Part shown: in pieces, positions 1 to 8,305 of the stretch
Numbering within the stretch: the stretch's first letter is position 1
Layout of the letters: every line of letters starts with the position of its first letter
NCBI RefSeq assembly: GCF_007859075.1
Contig: NZ_VOAK01000024.1
Span: 1-64,000, forward strand
Direction: 5' to 3'
From: Gemmobacter aquaticus
GTDB taxonomy: Bacteria > Pseudomonadota > Alphaproteobacteria > Rhodobacterales > Rhodobacteraceae
DNA: 64,000 nucleotides
Program-made: the position numbers and the translations under genes
Notes under the pieces: generated by a model
The model's input: only the letters and a program-made list of their open reading frames with translations
Databases searched by the model: none
What the model was told of the DNA's origin: nothing

Positions 1-414
1 GATCAGGCGGTTCGGGCAGGTGCGATGCGCGGGGGCCGAGGTGATGTAGAACCGCCCCTCGCCCGCAAATGTGACCGGCCCCGCCCCCATGCCCAGATAG
101 AGCACGTCGCCACGCTCCAGCGCCCAGCTCTCGCCCGCCGCGCTGACCGTGCCGGGCCCGCCGATGTTCACGATGCCCATCTCGCGCCGGTCAAGAAACG
201 AGGGTGTCTTCGTCTCGGCCACCTGATCGAGAACAAGACTGCCCCCCGCAGGAACCGCGCCACCCATCACGAACCGGTCGTAATGCGTGTAGATCAGACG
301 TATCTCGCCTTCCAAAAACATCCCCGATGCCAGAAAGTGCCGCCGCAGCGACGCGGTATCCATGCCGGGAACCTGCAAAGGGTGAATGGCATGACGTGTC
401 TCAACGTGAAGCAT
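1..414 (-). CDS. kduI: 5-dehydro-4-deoxy-D-glucuronate isomerase (KduI), C-terminus outside window
   Basis: The enzyme isomerises 5-keto-4-deoxyuronate to 3-deoxy-D-glycero-2,5-hexodiulosonate in the cytoplasm, the step after unsaturated uronates are released from pectin-type or glycosaminoglycan polymers. The visible 138 residues follow the KduI N-terminal half: a start resembling HAIHPLQVPGMDTASLRRHF, then IYTHYDRFVMGG, FLDRREMGIVNIGG and SAPAHRTCPN, all recognisable KduI blocks. The metal-binding C-terminal half lies beyond the window. It starts 13 bp downstream of the TRAP large permease on the same strand, so it probably belongs to the uronate transport and GH105 operon. Only the truncation limits the call. 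Confidence 0.9.
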   Translation of the reverse strand, partial: MLHVETRHAIHPLQVPGMDTASLRRHFLASGMFLEGEIRLIYTHYDRFVMGGAVPAGGSLVLDQVAETKTPSFLDRREMGIVNIGGPGTVSAAGESWALERGDVLYLGMGAGPVTFAGEGRFYITSAPAHRTCPNRLI

Positions 415-427
415 GGACGAGGTTCCT

Positions 428-1726
428 TCAAAGTCCGAAGTGACGTGGCAGCGCCATGGTCAGCGCAGGCACATAGGTGACGACCAGAAGCAAGGCGACC
501 AACAGCAGGTAGAACGGCACCAGCGCCTTGATTGCGGCCTCGACCTTCACCTTGGCTACACCTGCGCCTACAAAAAGGCCGGTCCCGACAGGCGGGGTGA
601 TGGTACCGATGGCCAGATTGAAGATCATGATCACACCGAAATGAACCGGATCGACACCCACCTTCTGTGCGATCGGCAGCAGGATCGGGGTAAAGATCAG
701 AATGGCTGGCCCCATATCCATGAAGCATCCGACGACGAGCAGCAGGACATTGATGATCAGCATCACCATGATCGGGTCTTCGGCGATCCCCAGGATCAGT
801 GCCGTCACCGCGGCAGGTATGCCGGTGAATGCCATCGCAAAGCTGAGCGCGGCCGACGCCGCCAGAAGCAGCATGATCGTGCCGGTCATTTGGACAGTCT
901 CAAGCAGAAAGCCCGGAAGGGCCGAGATCGGCATGGTCCGGTGGATCACGAAAGCCAGCAGCAAGGTATAGACGACTGCGACGCCTGAGGCCTCGACCGC
1001 GGTGACGATGCCCAGAAGGATGCCGCCAATGATCAGCACGATCAACATCAGGCTTGGCAGCGCCGCAATGGTCACTTGCAGCGCCTGACGCAGCGAAACC
1101 CCTGGGGCGACTGGCCAGCCACGGCGCCGCGCGACAATCGCCGTCAGAACCATCATGCCAAGCCCCCAAAGCGTGCCCGCCACCGCCCCACCCATGAACA
1201 GCGCCGCAACCGAGGTGCCGCCCGAGATCAGTGAGTAAATGATAAAGGCTGTCGTCGGCGGGATGAGCATGCCCGTCGGAGCCGAAGCTATGTTGACTGC
1301 GGCTGCAAAGTCATGGTCGTAGCCCTCGCGCTTCTGCATCGGCACCATGACGCCGCCGATCGAGGTCGAGGCGGCGATGGCCGAGCCGGAAATGCAACCA
1401 AAGAGCATGTTCCCCGCAATGTTGGTCTGGGCCAGCGAACCGGGGATGCGCCCAGCAATCAACTTGGCAAAGTCCACCAGCCGCACCGCGATGCCGCCCG
1501 AGTTCATGATCACCCCGGAAAGGATGAAGAATGGCACCGCCAGAAGCGAAAAGCTGTCGAGGCTTGCCAGCATTTTCTGCGCCGAGGTGAACAATGCCAT
1601 GTCGAATGGTGCCACCAGCATGACCGCGGCAATCGCGGCGGCAGTGATTGATACGGCCAGCGGCACGCCGATCAGCGTCAGCGCGCCAAAGACGGCAATC
1701 AGGATCAGACTTGCAGGACCGGCCAT
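428..1726 (-). CDS. dctM: TRAP transporter large permease (DctM/SiaM type)
   Basis: This 432-residue protein is the large membrane subunit of a tripartite ATP-independent periplasmic transporter, which moves an organic acid across the inner membrane using an ion gradient. It is almost entirely hydrophobic with about a dozen predicted membrane segments. It carries DctM-typical stretches such as the N-terminal LIAVFGALTLIGVPLAVSI, GCISGSAIAASTSIGGVMVPM and NLAIGTITPPVGTGLFVG. Length is normal for the family. Its ATG lies one base after the stop of the small permease, consistent with translational coupling. Neighbouring kduI and GH105 genes suggest an unsaturated uronate or oligouronide as substrate; that is inference from context. 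Confidence 0.95.
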   Translation of the reverse strand: MAGPASLILIAVFGALTLIGVPLAVSITAAAIAAVMLVAPFDMALFTSAQKMLASLDSFSLLAVPFFILSGVIMNSGGIAVRLVDFAKLIAGRIPGSLAQTNIAGNMLFGCISGSAIAASTSIGGVMVPMQKREGYDHDFAAAVNIASAPTGMLIPPTTAFIIYSLISGGTSVAALFMGGAVAGTLWGLGMMVLTAIVARRRGWPVAPGVSLRQALQVTIAALPSLMLIVLIIGGILLGIVTAVEASGVAVVYTLLLAFVIHRTMPISALPGFLLETVQMTGTIMLLLAASAALSFAMAFTGIPAAVTALILGIAEDPIMVMLIINVLLLVVGCFMDMGPAILIFTPILLPIAQKVGVDPVHFGVIMIFNLAIGTITPPVGTGLFVGAGVAKVKVEAAIKALVPFYLLLVALLLVVTYVPALTMALPRHFGL

Positions 1727-1727
1727 G

Positions 1728-2240
1728 TCATTCCCCCATCAGGGCGGACTGCGCCTCGGCCGGCTCATGGTGCAGCCGCCCGCGCGTCAGGTCATAAAGG
1801 TTCAGAAGGTTGTAGATCACGATCAGAACGCCGCTGACCGGCAGCGCTGCATAGACCCAACTCATAGGGATCTGTAGCACCGCGCTCGTCTGCTGGGCTG
1901 AAATCGAGACGCCTCGCATCCCGCCAACGATCAGCACGGCCACGGCGAAGAGGATGAAGACCACCGTGACACCCGCCTCGAGCCAGATCCTGGCCCTGCC
2001 CCGCAGCCGATCGCGGAGCAGGTCAACGGACATATGGCTGCCACGACCCGAGGCGTATGCCGCCCCGAGCATGGACATCCAGATCACGCCATAGCGCAGA
2101 ATCTCTTCGCTGGAGGTTGAGGGCGCGTTCAGGGCGTAACGGCTGAAGACCTGCCAAACCAGAACCGCGACAAGCCCTGAGAGGAGCAGGCTCCCCACAC
2201 TGCCGAGAAACAGGTCCAGCGCACGGCGCAGCGATTGCAT
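1728..2240 (-). CDS. dctQ: TRAP transporter small permease (DctQ type)
   Basis: This is the small membrane subunit of the TRAP transporter, about 170 residues with four predicted membrane helices. The phrase RYALNAPSTSSEEILRYGVIW is the usual DctQ pattern (F/YxLN..l.WseEl.r). It pairs with DctM in the membrane and helps dock the solute-binding protein. The ATG overlaps the stop of dctP in a TGATG arrangement; a GTG one codon upstream is an alternative start. It sits between the binding protein and large permease genes, so all three subunits are present in order P-Q-M. Confidence 0.92.
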   Translation of the reverse strand: MQSLRRALDLFLGSVGSLLLSGLVAVLVWQVFSRYALNAPSTSSEEILRYGVIWMSMLGAAYASGRGSHMSVDLLRDRLRGRARIWLEAGVTVVFILFAVAVLIVGGMRGVSISAQQTSAVLQIPMSWVYAALPVSGVLIVIYNLLNLYDLTRGRLHHEPAEAQSALMGE

Positions 2241-3199
2241 CACTGCACCTTGGCGCGGATAGCGTTGGCAACTGCGGCACGTTCGGCATCAAGGTCGTCA
2301 TACATGACCTTGACCGCCTCGCGGAACGGCGCGACATCCGGGGTGTAGAACGTCACGCCCATTGCTGCGGTTTCGGCCTTGGCGGCCTCGACAGCGGCAT
2401 CCCAGACCGACTTGTGGAACTCGGTCGATTCCTTCGCAGCCTCAAGCACAGCGGCGCGGTGCTCAGGGGTCAGTCGCTCCAGGGTCGCGGTCGAGATCAC
2501 GACAATGTCGGGAATGCGGGTGTGACCGTCGTAGGAATAATGCTTGGCGACCTCGGCATGGCGCGCGATCGTCATGGCGAATTCGTTGTTCTCGGCGCCA
2601 TCCAGAACGCCCTGCTGCAAGGAGGTGTAGACCTCGGCCTGGCTCATGGCCACCGGGGTTGCGCCCAGCAACTCGGCCATGCGGATTGAGGTCGGGCTTT
2701 GCAGCACGCGTATCTTCAGGCCCTTCAGGTCCTCGACCTTCTCAATAGGCTTTGAAGCCGTGTAGAAGTTGCGCGCGCCAGAGTTGTAGTAGGTCGCGCC
2801 AACAAAACCGATACCCTTGGTTGCATCGTAGATCGGCTGCATGATGGCGGCATCGTCCATGACACTGTAAAAATGTGCCTGGTCATCGAACAGGAAGGGC
2901 ATCGGGAAGACGCCATAAACCGGGGCAAAGCTCTCCAGCAAACCGCCAGACACTTTGGTCACATCCAGCGCACCGGACTGCACCAGCTCCACCAGTTCGC
3001 GCTCTCCGCCCAGCTGGCCATCGGGAAAGAAGGCGACCGTGACCTCGCCATTGGTCTTTGCCGCAACCAGCTCGCCGAATTTCTGCATCGCTTCCACCGT
3101 GGGGGTGGCGTTCTGCGCATAGCCGAAGCGCAGCTCCTCGGCCATTGCGACACCCGACATCAGGGTAATCAACGCCAGCGTGGTCAGTGACTTGTACAT
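2240..3199 (-). CDS. dctP: TRAP transporter solute-binding protein (DctP family)
   Basis: This is a periplasmic binding protein of about 319 residues with a clear signal peptide (MYKSLTTLALITLMSGVAMA, then AEELRFGY). Family signatures include the FPDGQLGGERELVELVQSGALD block and the LKIRVLQSPTSIRMAELLGATPVAMSQAEVY region, whose arginine normally binds the substrate carboxylate. I chose the ATG at 3199 rather than upstream candidates because it begins the signal peptide and is preceded by GAGGAGG at good spacing. It is the first gene of the P-Q-M transporter set, just downstream of the GH105 gene. By context the ligand is probably a uronate derived from plant or algal polysaccharide. Confidence 0.94.
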   Translation of the reverse strand: MYKSLTTLALITLMSGVAMAEELRFGYAQNATPTVEAMQKFGELVAAKTNGEVTVAFFPDGQLGGERELVELVQSGALDVTKVSGGLLESFAPVYGVFPMPFLFDDQAHFYSVMDDAAIMQPIYDATKGIGFVGATYYNSGARNFYTASKPIEKVEDLKGLKIRVLQSPTSIRMAELLGATPVAMSQAEVYTSLQQGVLDGAENNEFAMTIARHAEVAKHYSYDGHTRIPDIVVISTATLERLTPEHRAAVLEAAKESTEFHKSVWDAAVEAAKAETAAMGVTFYTPDVAPFREAVKVMYDDLDAERAAVANAIRAKVQ

Positions 3200-3233
3200 G
3201 GGTATCCTCCTCATAACCCGGTGCAATGGCCTG

Positions 3234-4352
3234 TCAGATGTAGGTCCGCAGGAATTCCGAAAGGCAGAACATCGCCATCGCCTGCCCGTAGGGCATCGAG
3301 GTCAGCTTGACCTGCCGGTAATAGTCGAGATCGGCCCCCATGGCGGTGCCGAACGAGACGTTGCGCAACTCGCCTTCGGGACTGATATTGGCAATCACGC
3401 CCTTCACGGCACGCTCGGCCACGGCACCAAACTCAGCCGGCAGATAGCGCTTTCGCACGCCTTTCAGCAGACCATAGGCGAAGCCCGCCGCTGCCGAGGC
3501 TTCAAGGTAGCTGTCCTTGTCATCGATCAGGGTATGCCACAGGCCGCTCTCGTCCTGCGTGTCGCGCAGGGTTTCGGCCTGCCGACGCAGGGTTGACAAG
3601 AGATGTCGGCGAACGGGGTCACCTTCGGGCAGGCCCAGCATCTCTATGAACTCCGGGATCGCGATGGTGATCCAGCTGTTGCCACGCGCCCAAAGCGCGC
3701 GGGCAAAGTTGTGGTTGCCGTCGAATGTCCAGCCGTGGAACCACAAGCCCGTGCGCGTATCAGCCAGATACTGCGCATGCAGCAGGAACTGGTATTTCGC
3801 CTCCTCCACATACTCGGGCCTTTTCAGAAGCAGGCCGATCTTGGCAAGCGGCATCACGCTCATCATCAGCGTGTCGTCCCAAAGCTGCTGGTCGTTCACA
3901 CTGTTGTAGACGATGTGCTGCAAGCCACCCTCGCGGGTGCGGGGCATCTCGTGCATCACCCACTCAGCCCAGGCATCCAGATAGGGCACCCATACCGGGT
4001 TCGGCTGATGTTCGTGCAGACAGGCAAGCGTCAGGAAAGGGGCAACGGTGTTGATGTTTTTCGTCGGCGTCCCCTCCGCCAGACGGGCATCGAACCAGTC
4101 TCGAATGATCTTCATCGCCTGCGGATTACCGGTCAGCTGCCAGTACTTGAACAGACCGTAAAGACCGATGCCATGGGTCCACTCCCACCCGGCCCAGCCC
4201 TTGGTGTCGATGACCCGCCCATCCTCCAACCGCAGCAGGAACTCGCCCGTCGTGTCCGTGATATTGATAAGGTTCTGGGTCAGGCGGTCGATCAGGCCCG
4301 TTACCTCTTCGCGCGAGACGAAACGGTCCTTCTGCCGCAAAAGCGGATGCAT
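3234..4352 (-). CDS. Glycoside hydrolase family 88/105 unsaturated uronyl hydrolase (YteR/RhiN-like)
   Basis: GH105/GH88 enzymes remove a 4,5-unsaturated uronic acid from the non-reducing end of oligosaccharides made by polysaccharide lyases. The product rearranges to 5-keto-4-deoxyuronate, the substrate of KduI encoded at the other end of this operon. The 372-residue protein shows the alpha6/alpha6-barrel blocks WEWTHGIGLYGLFKYW, NDQQLWDDTLMMSVMPLA and FARALWARGNSWITIAIPE, with WDD carrying the likely catalytic aspartate. There is no signal peptide, so it acts in the cytoplasm on imported oligomers. The start at 4352 follows GGAGGAGG. Whether the backbone is rhamnogalacturonan, ulvan or another polymer cannot be decided from sequence alone. 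Confidence 0.9.
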   Translation of the reverse strand: MHPLLRQKDRFVSREEVTGLIDRLTQNLINITDTTGEFLLRLEDGRVIDTKGWAGWEWTHGIGLYGLFKYWQLTGNPQAMKIIRDWFDARLAEGTPTKNINTVAPFLTLACLHEHQPNPVWVPYLDAWAEWVMHEMPRTREGGLQHIVYNSVNDQQLWDDTLMMSVMPLAKIGLLLKRPEYVEEAKYQFLLHAQYLADTRTGLWFHGWTFDGNHNFARALWARGNSWITIAIPEFIEMLGLPEGDPVRRHLLSTLRRQAETLRDTQDESGLWHTLIDDKDSYLEASAAAGFAYGLLKGVRKRYLPAEFGAVAERAVKGVIANISPEGELRNVSFGTAMGADLDYYRQVKLTSMPYGQAMAMFCLSEFLRTYI

Positions 4353-4398
4353 AGGGTAGTCCTCCTCCTGAGATCGGCATACGAAATTTTTCGGAATG

Positions 4399-4438
4399 CC
4401 GTTTCGAAAATGAAGGAACCACACTCCGTTTCAAAAAT
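4399..4438. promoter_or_regulatory. Direct repeat, candidate IclR/KdgR-type operator
   Basis: CCGTTTCGAAAAT at 4399-4411 and CCGTTTCAAAAAT at 4426-4438 are near-identical 13-mers 27 bp apart, in the AT-rich gap between the GH105 operon and the divergent IclR gene. A CGAAA-TT-TTTCG inverted repeat lies just beside them at 4382-4393. TTTC/GAAA-rich sites are typical of KdgR-like IclR proteins, so these are plausible binding sites. This is inferred from sequence pattern and position only. Confidence 0.5.
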
Positions 4439-4514
4439 CAACAAGGAATCATTCAGGCGCAACCTCAATAATAACTGTTATTATGCAATGAGTTAGGTGA
4501 AATTCTGCGCCTCC

Positions 4515-4543
4515 TTGACAGAAGCCATCACAAATTTCAGAAT
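4515..4543 (+). promoter_or_regulatory. Candidate sigma-70 promoter for the IclR regulator
   Basis: TTGACA at 4515-4520 is followed after 17 bp by CAGAAT at 4538-4543, upstream of the ATG at 4566. The -35 is a perfect match and the -10 a partial one. If it is used, the IclR gene cannot begin at an upstream start near 4497. Confidence 0.45.
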
Positions 4544-4565
4544 GCAGTTCCATATTTTGCAGAAC

Positions 4566-5354
4566 ATGGCCATGTCTGAGCGCACCCCGAAAACCGAAAA
4601 CGCCGCCGCCGTCCTCAAGGTCTTCGCCGTGCTGGAGGCGCTGGCCGATGAGCGCCGCGCCAGCCTCGCCGATATCGCGCAGAAGGCGATGACATCAAAG
4701 ACCACCGCCCATCGCCTACTGCAGACGATGGCGGATCTGGGCTATGTCGAGCAGGAGCCAGAGACAGAGAAATACGGCCTGACGCTGAAGCTGTTCGCCC
4801 TTGGCGCCCGCACGCTGCGCGGACAGGAGGATCTGCTTCGCGTCGCAGATCGCGAGATGGGAAAGCTGTCGCGTGCGACCGGCGAGTCGATCAATCTTGG
4901 CGTGCTGGACGATCACGAACAGCGCGTCGCCTACATCCACAAGTACGATTCAACCTATAACCTGTCGATGCACTCCACGCTCGGCAAACGCAATCCGCTG
5001 CACTCCACCTCGCTGGGCAAAGCATTGCTTGCTTGGCGCGATGCCGAAGAGGTATCCGAGCGGATCGCCCGGATGGACTTGCGCAAGCTTGCCCCGCGCA
5101 CAATCACCGACCCTGACCAGTTGCGCGCCCAGCTGGAACAGATCCGTGCGCAGGGCTATGCCGAAGAGATCGAAGAGAGCGAGGCAGGCGTACGCTGCAT
5201 GGCCGCGCCAATCCTCGACCACGCTGGCAAGTCGATTGCGGCGATCTCCATCGCCTTTCCCCTTGTCCGCTTTGACGAAGCACGCAGGGCCGACTATGTC
5301 CGCCTGCTGACCGAGGCTGGCCGCGCGGCATCGGCATCGCTGGGTGCGGGGTGA
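4566..5354 (+). CDS. IclR family transcriptional regulator (KdgR-like)
   Basis: An IclR-family regulator of about 262 residues. The N-terminal winged helix-turn-helix is seen as AAAVLKVFAVLEALADERRASLADIAQKAMTSKTTAHRLLQTM. The C-terminal effector domain includes NLSMHSTLGKRNPLHSTSLGKALLAW and EESEAGVRCMAAPILD, the conserved IclR ligand-pocket region. It is divergent from the GH105-TRAP-kduI operon, with direct repeats in the shared region, so it probably represses that operon and responds to a uronate intermediate such as 2-keto-3-deoxygluconate. The start is uncertain: no strong ribosome site precedes 4566, and in-frame starts exist at 4497 and 4542. The upstream promoter-like sequence favours the later start. 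Confidence 0.9.
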   Translation: MAMSERTPKTENAAAVLKVFAVLEALADERRASLADIAQKAMTSKTTAHRLLQTMADLGYVEQEPETEKYGLTLKLFALGARTLRGQEDLLRVADREMGKLSRATGESINLGVLDDHEQRVAYIHKYDSTYNLSMHSTLGKRNPLHSTSLGKALLAWRDAEEVSERIARMDLRKLAPRTITDPDQLRAQLEQIRAQGYAEEIEESEAGVRCMAAPILDHAGKSIAAISIAFPLVRFDEARRADYVRLLTEAGRAASASLGAG

Positions 5355-5725
5355 GCGAGCCAGGTCAGGCTGGCGCATCGTTACGGCAGAAATACCAAGC
5401 CCTTCGCGATGATGGGACTTGGGTGACCCCCTCGGGCTGAACCATTAGGGCTCCTCCGATCCGGGCCGCCGTTTGGAAGATTGGCGTTACGCACGTATTG
5501 GAAGAGCGCCAGCCCAAGGCGGATGGCCATCACGCCCAACGTCCACTCGCATGCCAATTGAAGCCTCTCGCCTCAGATCACCAAACTTGACGGATGCGAA
5601 CGAACTTGGCTCACTCAAGCCCACACACCAGCCGCAGCTGGCGCTGATAGCCGGGCTCAGATCAATATGCTCCGGCACCTTCGACAGGGGCTTTCAGTCT
5701 CGCCGACTTGGCAACCGGGCTGGCG
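5355..5725. other. Gene-free stretch of 371 bp
   Basis: No reading frame here resembles a known protein; frames on either strand are short, low in complexity and without a ribosome site. I see no tRNA cloverleaf, no terminator with a T-run and no terminal repeats of a mobile element. It lies between the end of the IclR gene and the end of a small exported protein gene. It may be decayed coding sequence, but nothing supports a specific origin. Confidence 0.4.
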
Positions 5726-5962
5726 TCAGATACCGAGCAACTTCTTCGCTTCCGCCAATGCGTCGACCGAGGCCTGATGATTGCCGGCATCGTGCTCAGC
5801 CTCTCCCATCGCGCGAAGTTCCTTGACGCGGGCAAGGTCTTCCGCGCTCAGGCTTGCAGTTTGCAAAGCCGCATCGATGGCGGCCATGTCAGCCGGGCAC
5901 TGAAAGGCAAGGGTCGGTGATGCGAGCAACGCAAGAAAGCCGGCAGTGATCAACATCTTCAT
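5726..5962 (-). CDS. Small exported protein of unknown function
   Basis: A 78-residue protein with a clear signal peptide (MKMLITAGFLALLASPTLA) and a mature part of about 60 residues starting FQCPADM. The mature part is predicted helical, rich in Ala, Glu and Asp, with a single cysteine. It resembles small periplasmic proteins often annotated as hypothetical in Rhodobacteraceae. The start at 5962 is chosen because it begins the signal peptide; the preceding GGGG is a weak ribosome site. It is alone on its strand, with no operon partner. Confidence 0.6.
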   Translation of the reverse strand: MKMLITAGFLALLASPTLAFQCPADMAAIDAALQTASLSAEDLARVKELRAMGEAEHDAGNHQASVDALAEAKKLLGI

Positions 5963-6181
5963 GTCGCGTACCCCTTTATCCTGAATGCGCCAACGCTGAC
6001 GCACCACGAGGATAGCACTCCTGCAAGGGAGCACCCCTCACGTTTCTGTGCGGCAGACAGTCCTGAGTTTATCCTGATCCGGGCCGATGGTTGCAGATAA
6101 CACATCTGACTCAGGCCGCTTAACCCTGCATCCGCCGCGGATGCCGGAGCAGATCGGTAGCGCTCTGGCGGGCCATTGCGG

Positions 6182-8305
6182 CTATGTGTGCCGCAGGCTG
6201 GCGGATGCGGCCATCAGACCCGTCCCGCCGGTTTTTTGCACGAGGACCCCTTCAATCATCCAGAGGGTAGAGGGCCATGCGACCGGGAGGTTTATCCCAC
6301 CCGACATCAGCGCCCGGCCCGACAAGGTTACCGGCCCGTGTTGCAAAGCCGACTTGCCGCGCGATTGCGGCGGCGCGTCTTCTGGGTTCAGCAGACGCAG
6401 TTCATAGCGCGCGTCGGGGTCAAGCCCGGTCAGGCAGATCGGACGCGGCAGGATCTGCCGGCTCATCTCTGCCACGCCTGCGGCCAGCAGAAAGCGCCCA
6501 CCATCCTCGGCCAGCTGCACCTCGGTCGTCACTGCCGGATCGGGCGAGTCCAGCCGCAGGATTGTGGCCCGCATCATCCAGTCCCGGTTGGATTTCCACC
6601 AGCGGGTCACCTCGGCCAGCGTGTTCGCCTCGGCCTCGGTCAGTTGCCGCAAGTCCATCTCGAAGCCAAAATGGCGCAACGCCGCGACACGCGCGCGGAA
6701 CGACATTGGCTGAACCCGTCCGGTGGTATGCGCACGCGCCGCACCAACGTGGCTGCCCGTCACTGCGGCTGGCAGCAGAAGTGCGGCATCGGCCTGTATG
6801 CGGAGGCGTTCCGTCGGGTCGATGCAGTCCGACAGCCAGACGCGCTGCGTGCGCGCCAGAATCCCGGCATCAATTCGCCCGCCACCCGAGGCACAGCTTT
6901 CGATCTCTACACCCGGATGGGCGGCGCGCAGACGGTCGAGCAGATCGTAGACCCCCTCGGTCTGCGCCGCATCGACCACCGGCAGCAGCCGGTTGTGATC
7001 CCATTTCAGATAGTCGATGTCATGCGAAGACAGAAGCGCATCGAGCATCGCGAACAGGTGGTCACGCACATCGCCGCGCCCCATGTCCAGCACCATCTGG
7101 TTGCGTCCGGTGGTCTGGTCCGCGGGCCCCAGTATCCAGTCGGGATGCGCGCGCGCCAGATCGCTGTCAGGGTTCACCATCTCGGGCTCGACCCACAGGC
7201 CAAAACGCATGCCAAGGCTCTGCACATGGGTGATCAACGGCTGCAGCCCTTGGGGCCATTTGCGCCGGTCAACCCTCCAGTCACCCAGGCTAGAGGTGTC
7301 GTCGTCGCGCCGCCCGAACCAGCCATCGTCCAGCACAAAACGCTCGGCCCCAAGCGCCGCCGCGCGGGTGGCGATGTCAAAGAGCGTGGCAAGATCGTGG
7401 TTGAAGTAAACTGCCTCCCAGCAGTTGTAATGTACCGGGCGCGGGCGCGCCGGATCAGGCCATGTCACCACCCGGTCTCGCATGTCGCGCTGGAAGGTGG
7501 CGCCGATCCCGTTCAGGCCCTGTGTCGAAACGGCAGCCAGAAGTTCCGCCGTTTCAAACTGCCGCGCCGGTGCCAGATGGGCACCGCTGGCATGGCCGAA
7601 CTGCACCTGACGGCGCCCGTCGGGCAGCTCTTCCGCGATCATACGATGGCCACCCGACCATGCGTAATGCAGAGCCCGCGCCGCCCCTTGAGTAAAGGTG
7701 CAGCCGGGGGCAGGTAACAGCGCCCATGGCGGATGCTCTTGCCCCGAACGGCCCGTGCGCGCCTCGCGCAGGCGAATGCCGGGGGTCCAGGGCGTCCGGG
7801 TCAACTGCAACTCGCCCAGCCATTTGCCGGAAAAGTCGAGAATCTCGGTATCGATCTGCGACACGGGCAACACCGGTGCTGCAAGCCAATGAAGGCGGAT
7901 CGGGCGGTCTGCCTCAACCCTGGCCTGCATAGCAATCACGCCGGTCGGATGGGCACGGAAGCTGTGGGTCAGCGTCAGCCCCTGATCGCCCGAGACCAAG
8001 TGCAGGGCGCCCTCCCCCACCTCGGCGCGAATGAAGCACAGGCGCGGAAACAGCGGGCGGCCATCAGCCTCGGCCGCGATCAGACCGGGCTGGCCGTGCC
8101 AGTCAGCGGCAGGCAGCGGGCAGAGCGTCAGATCGGGCAGCCGGTCGAGCATCCCGCCGGTCAGATCCGAAACCTGCGCGCGGGCGAGCCCGGCCAGATC
8201 CTCATCGGCAGGCAGGGTGGGACCCCACCAGATCACGCGCGGAACCGCGCCCTCTGTCGTCAGCGCGATCGTCTGACCCGGAGCATCGATCCGCCACACC
8301 GTCAT
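6182..8305 (-). CDS. Alpha-galactosidase, GH36
   Basis: A retaining alpha-galactosidase of 707 residues, the usual size for bacterial GH36 enzymes. The order is an N-terminal beta-sandwich, a (beta/alpha)8 barrel from about residue 290, and a C-terminal beta domain. The nucleophile motif DYLKWDHN places Asp436 and the acid/base motif WLSDCIDPTERLRIQ places Asp493. CWEAVYFN, LDDGWFGRR and GLWVEPEMVN are further family signatures. There is no signal peptide, so it acts on imported sugars such as melibiose, raffinose or galactosyl oligomers. Its ATG overlaps the stop of the GH42 gene in an ATGA junction, so both belong to the galactoside operon. Confidence 0.93.
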   Translation of the reverse strand: MTVWRIDAPGQTIALTTEGAVPRVIWWGPTLPADEDLAGLARAQVSDLTGGMLDRLPDLTLCPLPAADWHGQPGLIAAEADGRPLFPRLCFIRAEVGEGALHLVSGDQGLTLTHSFRAHPTGVIAMQARVEADRPIRLHWLAAPVLPVSQIDTEILDFSGKWLGELQLTRTPWTPGIRLREARTGRSGQEHPPWALLPAPGCTFTQGAARALHYAWSGGHRMIAEELPDGRRQVQFGHASGAHLAPARQFETAELLAAVSTQGLNGIGATFQRDMRDRVVTWPDPARPRPVHYNCWEAVYFNHDLATLFDIATRAAALGAERFVLDDGWFGRRDDDTSSLGDWRVDRRKWPQGLQPLITHVQSLGMRFGLWVEPEMVNPDSDLARAHPDWILGPADQTTGRNQMVLDMGRGDVRDHLFAMLDALLSSHDIDYLKWDHNRLLPVVDAAQTEGVYDLLDRLRAAHPGVEIESCASGGGRIDAGILARTQRVWLSDCIDPTERLRIQADAALLLPAAVTGSHVGAARAHTTGRVQPMSFRARVAALRHFGFEMDLRQLTEAEANTLAEVTRWWKSNRDWMMRATILRLDSPDPAVTTEVQLAEDGGRFLLAAGVAEMSRQILPRPICLTGLDPDARYELRLLNPEDAPPQSRGKSALQHGPVTLSGRALMSGGINLPVAWPSTLWMIEGVLVQKTGGTGLMAASASLRHT

